Under the pieces are notes generated by a model. It was not told the origin of the DNA, ran no database searches, and was given only the letters and a program-made list of their open reading frames with translations. A program made the position numbers and the translations under genes. A DNA stretch of 64,000 nt from Raineyella sp. LH-20 (GTDB taxonomy: Bacteria > Actinomycetota > Actinomycetes > Propionibacteriales > Propionibacteriaceae), in the NCBI RefSeq assembly GCF_033110965.1, contig NZ_CP137003.1, positions 1,860,001 to 1,924,000 on the forward strand. The letters are read 5' to 3'. Positions 58,560-64,000 of the stretch are shown one piece after another (position 1 is the first letter of the stretch; every line of letters starts with the position of its first letter).

Positions 58560-59210
58560 ATGACCCACGCCCTCGTCCACCTGTGCCGCCACGGTCAGGT
58601 CCACAACCCCGAACACGTCCTCTACGGGCGACTGCCCGACTACCACCTCTCCGATCTCGGCCGGGCGATGGCCGACCGGCTGGGGGAGTACTTCACCGGG
58701 CGCGACCTGGCGCACCTGCGGGTCTCCCCGCTGGAGCGGGCGCAGGAGACGATGGCGCCGATCGCCGCGCAGCACGGCGGGCTGGACGTCGTCACCGACG
58801 AGCGGGTGATCGAGGCCTGGAACCACCTGCAGGGTCGGGTGCTCAACGGCGCCGACTCCGAGCTGCGCGACCCGCGGCTGTGGCACTACCTGGTCAATCC
58901 GTTCGCCCCGTCCTGGGGTGAGCACTATGTCGACCAGGTGACGCGGATGGGCGCGGCGATCCGTGACGCCGCGGCGGCCGCCGACGGCCACGAAGCGGTC
59001 ATCGTCTCCCACCAGCTGCCGATCTGGATGGCCCGCAGCAGCGCGGAGGGCCGCCGACTGGTGCACAACCCGATGCGCCGCCAGTGCACCCTGGCGTCGG
59101 TGACCACGCTGGAGGTGACCGACGGCACCATCCGGTTCGCCGGGTACGCCGAGCCGTGTCGGGACCTCCTCCCGGTGAAGCAGCGGAAGGGGTTCGTCGC
59201 CGGTGCCTGA
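58560..59210 (+). CDS. histidine phosphatase (phosphoglycerate mutase-like)
   Basis: 216 aa. LCRHGQVHNPEHVLYGRLPDYHLSDLGRAMA holds the RHG nucleophile; SPLERAQET and VSHQLPIW hold the other catalytic residues. Homologue of Rv0525, always near hemL and the ccs genes in actinobacteria. Substrate unknown. Overlaps the next start by 8 bp. Confidence 0.88.
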   Translation: MTHALVHLCRHGQVHNPEHVLYGRLPDYHLSDLGRAMADRLGEYFTGRDLAHLRVSPLERAQETMAPIAAQHGGLDVVTDERVIEAWNHLQGRVLNGADSELRDPRLWHYLVNPFAPSWGEHYVDQVTRMGAAIRDAAAAADGHEAVIVSHQLPIWMARSSAEGRRLVHNPMRRQCTLASVTTLEVTDGTIRFAGYAEPCRDLLPVKQRKGFVAGA

Positions 59211-59901
59211 CCCTCGCCCGTCCCGTACGCCCCTGCCGTCCCGTACGCCCCGTCACGCGTGGACGCCCCGACCGTGCCGTACGCCTCGCTCCACGGACAC
59301 CGGCCGGGTGCCCGGGCGCGTGTCGCGCGCACTGGCCGCCGTCGCGCTGTCCGTCGGCCTGGCCGGCACCCTGGCGGCCTGCGGAGCGGGCACGTCCGAC
59401 ATCGCCTCCACCCAGGGCGGGTTCGTCAGCGGCGACGGTGGGGTGACCATCCTGCCGGTCGGCAAGCGGCCCGCGGCGCCGGTGGTCAGCGGACCGACGC
59501 TCGGCGACCAGGGCACCGCGCTCACCACCACGGCGGCCCCCGGCAAGGTGCTGGTGCTCAACGTGTGGGGATCGTGGTGTGCGCCCTGTCGCGCGGAGGC
59601 ACCGGACCTGGTCAAGGCGTCCGCGCAGACCGCGGACCGGGCCGACTTCATCGGCCTCAACACCCGCGACCTCGACCCCGTCCCGGCGGAGGCCTTCGTC
59701 CGCAGTTTCGGGATCAGCTATCCGAGCATCTACGACCCGGCCGGCAAGCTGCTGCTGGAGTTCTCCAGCCAGCTGCCGCCGTCCGGCATCCCGTCCACCC
59801 TGGTGGTCGACAAGGACGGCAAGGTGGCCGCCCGGATCATCGGCAAGACGACCGAGGCGACCCTGGTCGGGGTCATCGACGACGTGGCGGCCGGTAAGTG
59901 A
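59203..59901 (+). CDS. TlpA/ResA-like thiol-disulfide oxidoreductase lipoprotein
   Basis: 232 aa if GTG 59203 is used. A lipobox-like LAAC-G (Cys60) follows a hydrophobic segment. The thioredoxin-like domain has VWGSWCAPCRAEAP (C-x2-C) and GIPSTLVVDKDGK. It would reduce apocytochrome c haem-binding cysteines outside the membrane, using CcdA. The first 35 residues are Pro/Arg/Thr repeats (SRTP units) unusual before a signal peptide; GTG 59308 or 59320 may be the real start. Confidence 0.86.
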   Translation: MPDPRPSRTPLPSRTPRHAWTPRPCRTPRSTDTGRVPGRVSRALAAVALSVGLAGTLAACGAGTSDIASTQGGFVSGDGGVTILPVGKRPAAPVVSGPTLGDQGTALTTTAAPGKVLVLNVWGSWCAPCRAEAPDLVKASAQTADRADFIGLNTRDLDPVPAEAFVRSFGISYPSIYDPAGKLLLEFSSQLPPSGIPSTLVVDKDGKVAARIIGKTTEATLVGVIDDVAAGK

Positions 59902-60665
59902 CGCCGCTCGACCTCGGCGACTGGGCGAGCCAGGCGGTCGGCGGATCGATGCTGCTGGCCGTCCCGGTGGCGGTGCTGGCCGGACTGGTGTCGTTCTTCT
60001 CCCCGTGTTGCGTCCCGCTGCTGCCGGGCTACCTGTCGTACGCCACCGGTCTGGGCGCCGCCGACGTGCTGCAGGACGGTCGCAGCCACCGCGGTCGGAT
60101 GCTGCTCGGCAGCTCGCTGTTCGTGCTCGGCTTCGGCGTCGTGTTCGTCGCCGCCGGGGTGGCGGCCGGGTCCGTGGGGCGGGTGCTGCTCACCCACCAG
60201 GACGTGATCTCCCGGGTGATCGGGGTGCTGGCGATCCTGCTGGGACTGGTGTTCGCCGGGGTGATCCCGCTGGGCGACCGCGACCTGCGGATCCACCGGT
60301 TGCCGAAGGCGGGCCTGGCGGCCGCTCCGGTGCTCGGTTTCGTCTTCGGTCTGGGCTGGACGCCGTGCATCGGCCCGACCCTGTCGATGGTGCTGACCCT
60401 GGCGATGAACGAGGGCAGTGCGATGCGGGGCGGCCTGCTGGCGTTCATGTACGTGCTCGGCCTGGGCATCCCGTTCGTCGTCGCGGCGGTCGCGTTCACC
60501 CGGATGCAGCGGGTCGTCCGGTTCGTCCGTCGCCACCAGGTCGCGGTGCTGCGGATCGGCGGGATCTCCATGGTGCTGGTCGGGCTGCTGCTGGTGACCG
60601 GACTGTGGGAGCGACTGATGGCGATGATGCGGATCTGGGCCGCCGGATTCGGGACCGTGCTGTGA
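59898..60665 (+). CDS. ccdA: CcdA/DsbD-type membrane electron carrier
   Basis: 255 aa, six membrane helices. LVSFFSPCCVPLLPGYLSYATG in helix 1 and GLGWTPCIGPTLS in helix 4 hold the redox cysteines. Passes electrons from cytoplasmic thioredoxin to the TlpA-like protein. GTGA overlap on both sides of the gene. Confidence 0.92.
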   Translation: MTPLDLGDWASQAVGGSMLLAVPVAVLAGLVSFFSPCCVPLLPGYLSYATGLGAADVLQDGRSHRGRMLLGSSLFVLGFGVVFVAAGVAAGSVGRVLLTHQDVISRVIGVLAILLGLVFAGVIPLGDRDLRIHRLPKAGLAAAPVLGFVFGLGWTPCIGPTLSMVLTLAMNEGSAMRGGLLAFMYVLGLGIPFVVAAVAFTRMQRVVRFVRRHQVAVLRIGGISMVLVGLLLVTGLWERLMAMMRIWAAGFGTVL

Positions 60666-62431
60666 GCGAGGGTGATGTGGGCGAGGGTGCCGTGACCGAC
60701 CGGAAGGACCTGGCGGGGCCGGAGGTTCCGACCGGTCGGGAGACGCCGACGGACGGCCGGGACCCGAAGCGCGGGCACGCCCCGAGGGGACGCCGGGACC
60801 GGAAGGTCCGCGGGCGGCACACCGGTGCCGAGCGGCCGGCGGCGCTGACGCTGCAGGAGACCGGCCGGTGGATCTGGACCCAGCTGACCTCGATGCGGAC
60901 CGCGTTGATCCTGCTGTTCCTGCTCGCGCTGGCGGCGATCCCCGGGGCCATCGTGCCGCAGAAGCCGGTCAATCCGACCAAGGTGCTCGACTTCCGCAGC
61001 GCCAACCCGGGCCTGTCGAAGGTCTACGACGCGCTCGGCCTGTTCAACGTCTACACCTCGCCGTGGTTCTCGGCGATCTACCTGCTGTTGTTCATCTCGT
61101 TGGTCGGCTGCATCCTGCCGCGGATCCGGGTCTACGTACGGGCCCTGCGGGCGGAGCCGCCGGCCACCCCGAGCCGGCTGGACCGGCTGCCCGAGTCGGC
61201 CACCTCGGCCACCGCCCGCGGCGCCGACGAGGCGCTCGACGCGGCCGCCGCGGTGCTGCGCCACAAGCGGTTCCGGGTGACCCGTCGTGACGGGTCGGTC
61301 GCCGCGGAGCGCGGCTACCTGCGGGAGTTCGGCAATCTGCTGTTCCACCTCAGCATGCTGGTGCTGCTGGTCGGCATCGCCTGGAGCAACCTGTACGGCT
61401 ACAAGGGCACCTCGATCGTGGTGGCCGGTCAGGGATTCTCCAACAACGTCACCCAGTACGACGACTTCACCGGCGGCGGCCTGTTCCGCGACCGGGCGCT
61501 GCTGCCGTTCTCGCTGTCCCTGGACGCGTTCACCGTACGGTTCGAGACCGGGCCGGTGCAGACCGGCGCGGCCCGGCAGTTCACCGCTGACGTCACCGTC
61601 ACCGAACGGCCGGGGGCGACCCCGCGTAAGGAGGTGCTCGAGGTCAACCACCCGCTCAACATCAACGGCACCGACGTGCACCTGATCGCCCACGGCTATG
61701 CCCCGGTGGTGACCGTCACCGACGGCAACGGCAACGTCGCCTTCAACGGCCCGGTGGTGTTCCTGCCCCAGGACGGCAACTTCACCTCCACCGGCGCCGT
61801 CAAGGCGCCCGACGCCCGACCCGAGGCGCTCGGCTTCCAGGGCTTCTTCCTGCCGACGGCCACCGTCGACGCCCGTGGCCCGCACTCGCTCTTCCCGGAC
61901 GCGCTGGTGCCCGAGCTGTTCCTCAACGCCTGGGCCGGGCCGCCGAAGCCGGAGAACGGCACCCCGCAGAGCGTCTACACGCTCGACACCACCGGGATGC
62001 AGCAGATCAAGGACGCCAACGGCACGCCGGTCGCCGTCCGGCTCAAGGAGGGTGAGTACGTCGACCTGCCCGACGGGCGCGGCCGGCTCACCTTCATCGG
62101 CTGGCAGCGCTGGGCCAAGCTGCAGGTGTCCGCGAGTCCCGGCCTGCCGCTCACCGTCGGCTCGGTCGCCGCGGCGATCATCGGCCTGATGCTGTCCCTG
62201 TTCGTCCGGCCGCGCCGGATCTGGGCCCGCGCCACCGTCGGGGAGGACGGCCGCACCCGGGTCGAGGTCGGCGGTCTGGATCGTGCCGACGCGCGGACCG
62301 GGCTGGACGGCGAAGTGGCGACCGTACTGGCGGCGATGGATGATCCGGGGGAAGATGGACCGCAGCCCCCGGCCGACGAGGGATCACCGAGGACAGATGT
62401 GGTGCCGACGACATCCGGAAGGACGGAATAG
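60662..62431 (+). CDS. resB: cytochrome c biogenesis protein ResB
   Basis: 589 aa from GTG 60662. Charged N-terminal 65 residues, then membrane helices near 79-97, 132-150 and 235-251, a large extracytoplasmic beta domain (about 255-490), a fourth helix (about 500-518) and an acidic tail. SMRTALILLFLLALAAIPGAIVPQ and GYLREFGNLLFHLSMLVLL are typical. Partner of CcsA in system II haem attachment. Stop abuts the ccsA ATG. Confidence 0.92.
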   Translation: MSEGDVGEGAVTDRKDLAGPEVPTGRETPTDGRDPKRGHAPRGRRDRKVRGRHTGAERPAALTLQETGRWIWTQLTSMRTALILLFLLALAAIPGAIVPQKPVNPTKVLDFRSANPGLSKVYDALGLFNVYTSPWFSAIYLLLFISLVGCILPRIRVYVRALRAEPPATPSRLDRLPESATSATARGADEALDAAAAVLRHKRFRVTRRDGSVAAERGYLREFGNLLFHLSMLVLLVGIAWSNLYGYKGTSIVVAGQGFSNNVTQYDDFTGGGLFRDRALLPFSLSLDAFTVRFETGPVQTGAARQFTADVTVTERPGATPRKEVLEVNHPLNINGTDVHLIAHGYAPVVTVTDGNGNVAFNGPVVFLPQDGNFTSTGAVKAPDARPEALGFQGFFLPTATVDARGPHSLFPDALVPELFLNAWAGPPKPENGTPQSVYTLDTTGMQQIKDANGTPVAVRLKEGEYVDLPDGRGRLTFIGWQRWAKLQVSASPGLPLTVGSVAAAIIGLMLSLFVRPRRIWARATVGEDGRTRVEVGGLDRADARTGLDGEVATVLAAMDDPGEDGPQPPADEGSPRTDVVPTTSGRTE

Positions 62432-63487
62432 ATGGACTTCGCTGCCTATTCGAACCTGGCCATGATGACTGCCTGGTTGCTCTACCTGGTGGCCATGGCG
62501 GTCTTCGGCGTGGAGTGGGCGATGGCCCGCCGCCTGCCGGAGGGGTCCGGCGCAGCGGTTCCGGCCGAGGCCGCGACGGCGCCCGCCGAGCAGGCCCCGG
62601 TGCTGGTCGGCGCCGGCGCCCCCGCCGCCGATACCCCCGCCGCGTCCGCCGATACCCCCGCCGACACCGAGCCGCCGACCGGGACCGGCCGGCGCGACGT
62701 ACGCACCGCGACCGAGGCCGCCCCGGCACCCGCTCCCGAGCGGAGCGACCGCTGGGGGCGCCTGGCGATGGCGCTGACGGCGATCGCGTGGCTGTCGAAC
62801 GCGCTGGGGGCGGTGTTGCGGGGCGTCGCCGCCCACCGCTTCCCCTGGGGCAACATGTACGAGTTCACGATCACCACGATCGCGTTCATCGTGCTGGCCT
62901 ACCTGGTGCTGGCGCAGCGCTTCCGGATGCGCTGGCTCGGCCTTCCGGTCACGCTGCTCGCCACCATCGGCGTCGGGCTGGCCGTCGAGGTGTTCTACGT
63001 CGCCGTCGCCGACCTGGTGCCGGCGCTGCACTCGGTGTGGTTCGTCGTGCACATCGTCGCCGCCTCCATCGCCGGTGCCCTGTTCAACCTCGGCAGCCTG
63101 TTGTCGGTGCTCTACCTGGTGCGTCGCCGCGCCGACGAGAAGGGCACCACCCGCGGCTGGCTGGCCCAGTTGCCCGGCCAGAAGACCCTCGACCTGTGGG
63201 CCTACCGGACCACCGCCATCGGCTTCCCGCTGTGGACCTTCGCGGTGGCGGCCGGCGCGGTCTGGGCGCAGTACGCGTGGGGCCGGTTCTGGGGCTGGGA
63301 CCCGAAGGAGACCTTCTCCCTGGTCACCTGGGTGATCGTCGCCGCCTACCTGCACGCCCGCCTGACGGCCGGCTGGAAGGGCTCTCGGGCGGCGATCCTG
63401 TCGATCATCGTGCTGGTGTCCTTCTGGTTCAACTTCATCGGGGTGAACCTGATCTTCTCCGGCCTGCACTCGTACGCCGGCATCTGA
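62432..63487 (+). CDS. ccsA: cytochrome c biogenesis protein CcsA/CcsB
   Basis: 351 aa. Haem-handling WGRFWGWDPKETFSL is present, with conserved His in the flanking helices (HSVWFVVHI, AHRFPWGNMYEF). Together with ResB it exports and ligates haem to cytochromes c. A Pro/Ala/Thr insertion of about 70 residues (37-108) splits helix 1 from the rest, longer than in most homologues. Confidence 0.94.
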   Translation: MDFAAYSNLAMMTAWLLYLVAMAVFGVEWAMARRLPEGSGAAVPAEAATAPAEQAPVLVGAGAPAADTPAASADTPADTEPPTGTGRRDVRTATEAAPAPAPERSDRWGRLAMALTAIAWLSNALGAVLRGVAAHRFPWGNMYEFTITTIAFIVLAYLVLAQRFRMRWLGLPVTLLATIGVGLAVEVFYVAVADLVPALHSVWFVVHIVAASIAGALFNLGSLLSVLYLVRRRADEKGTTRGWLAQLPGQKTLDLWAYRTTAIGFPLWTFAVAAGAVWAQYAWGRFWGWDPKETFSLVTWVIVAAYLHARLTAGWKGSRAAILSIIVLVSFWFNFIGVNLIFSGLHSYAGI

Positions 63488-63529
63488 GCGGCGTACGCGC
63501 CGGCCGGGTTGCGGGCCGGGACGCGGCCG

Positions 63530-64000
63530 TCAGGCGGTGGTGGCCGCCTGCTGGGCGGTCCGGATGCGGTTGACCGCCGAGCCGACCCAGGACGCCTCAC
63601 GCACCTGCGCGGCGAGCCGCTGGATCGACCGGACCCGTGGTGCGAGACCCATCCGGCGAGCCACCGGGGCGATCGCCCCGGTGGCGCTGAGCAGGGCGGT
63701 CGCCGAGGCACACTCGACGTCGTCGGTCGCCTCCCGGTAGGTGGAGGAGGTCCACCAGTGCCCCAGACGTTCCTCGAACGGCGCGCGGACGTCGGGGGTC
63801 CGCGACGGCCACTCGTCGATGGGCAGCACGATCAGCACCCGCCCCTGCCGGTGGGACACCACCCCGCGCTCCTGCAGCCGCTCGTAGAGGGCGCGGCGGA
63901 TCCCCGCCTTGATCCGGTGCAGCGCCGCCACCGGGCGGCGGTCGGCGTCCGCCAGGGCGGCCAGCACCCGGTCGAGGACATCGTCGCCGGTCGGTGAGGC
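63530..64000 (-). CDS. GPP34-family phosphoprotein (5' partial)
   Basis: The frame is open to the right edge; at least 156 residues are seen, the C-terminal part. LHRIKAGIRRALYERLQERGVVSHRQGRVLIVLPIDEWP and a following helical stretch with VRSIQRLAAQVR match the Golgi phosphoprotein 3 (GPP34) family common in actinobacteria. Function unknown in bacteria. Convergent with ccsA. Confidence 0.7.
   Translation of the reverse strand, partial: ASPTGDDVLDRVLAALADADRRPVAALHRIKAGIRRALYERLQERGVVSHRQGRVLIVLPIDEWPSRTPDVRAPFEERLGHWWTSSTYREATDDVECASATALLSATGAIAPVARRMGLAPRVRSIQRLAAQVREASWVGSAVNRIRTAQQAATTA

Overview
This is a GC-rich (roughly 70% by eye) chromosomal segment of an actinobacterium. The evidence is Lsr2, ClpC, two-subunit CrcB, the DUF3180 and DUF2342 families, ribosomal protein bS22, and apparently leaderless genes with a TANNNT -10 box 6-7 nt before the start codon. 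Gene order follows two blocks known from Mycobacterium and Streptomyces. One is ppa-dacB-DUF2342-tilS-hpt-ftsH-folEPBK-DUF3180 ... lsr2-clpC ... mutY-(membrane protein)-disA-radA. The other is ppx-TIM barrel ... proC-bS22 ... rex-hemA-hemC-cobA/hemD-hemB-hemL-ccs. A member of the Propionibacteriales would fit, but that is inference. I see no rRNA, tRNA, CRISPR, IS element or prophage.

Layout. 1-3054: end of a secreted LGFP-repeat/NodB deacetylase, an SH3b-Rpf resuscitation factor, and YqeY. 3226-5828: a sulfoquinovosyl-lipid pair (sqdB, sqdX) behind 11-bp phased repeats that look like a phosphate-starvation (PhoP) box. 5910-8374 (minus): LigB-type dioxygenase, SixA phosphatase, Trm11-like methyltransferase. 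8419-9911: a fluoride riboswitch followed by usp-crcB-crcB. 10061-20553: ppa, then cell wall, tRNA modification, purine salvage, FtsH and folate genes. 20767-25379: a coiled-coil membrane protein, an Aer-like PAS protein, and an operon of a solitary NuoD-like protein with a MidA/NDUFAF7-like methyltransferase. 25431-28721: lsr2 and clpC, with a 22-bp palindrome over the lsr2 -35. 28977-38200: HAD phosphatase, mutY, disA, radA, hisC-like, VOC, an unknown Cys-rich protein, ppx. 38362-40037: TIM-barrel protein and CPBP protease.

40109-47832 (minus) is the most striking part: an aromatic-acid (benzoate-type) dioxygenase operon with benA, benB, one 988-residue gene joining BenC reductase, a long repetitive linker, an FCD ligand-binding domain without its DNA-binding partner, and BenD dehydrogenase, then a large LuxR-type (LAL) regulator. 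It sits between otherwise conserved housekeeping genes and looks like an accessory insertion.

48031-64000: asd, proC, bS22, a glutaredoxin-like protein, rex with its own promoter, the haem operon hemA-hemC-cobA/hemD-hemB-hemL, a phosphoglycerate-mutase-like protein, and the system II cytochrome c maturation set (TlpA/ResA, CcdA, ResB, CcsA). The NADH/NAD+ sensor, haem synthesis and haem attachment are therefore next to each other. A partial GPP34-family gene runs off the right edge.

Two patterns recur: short tandem repeats starting at or just after stop codons (six clear sites), and a strong excess of the palindrome CGTACG.
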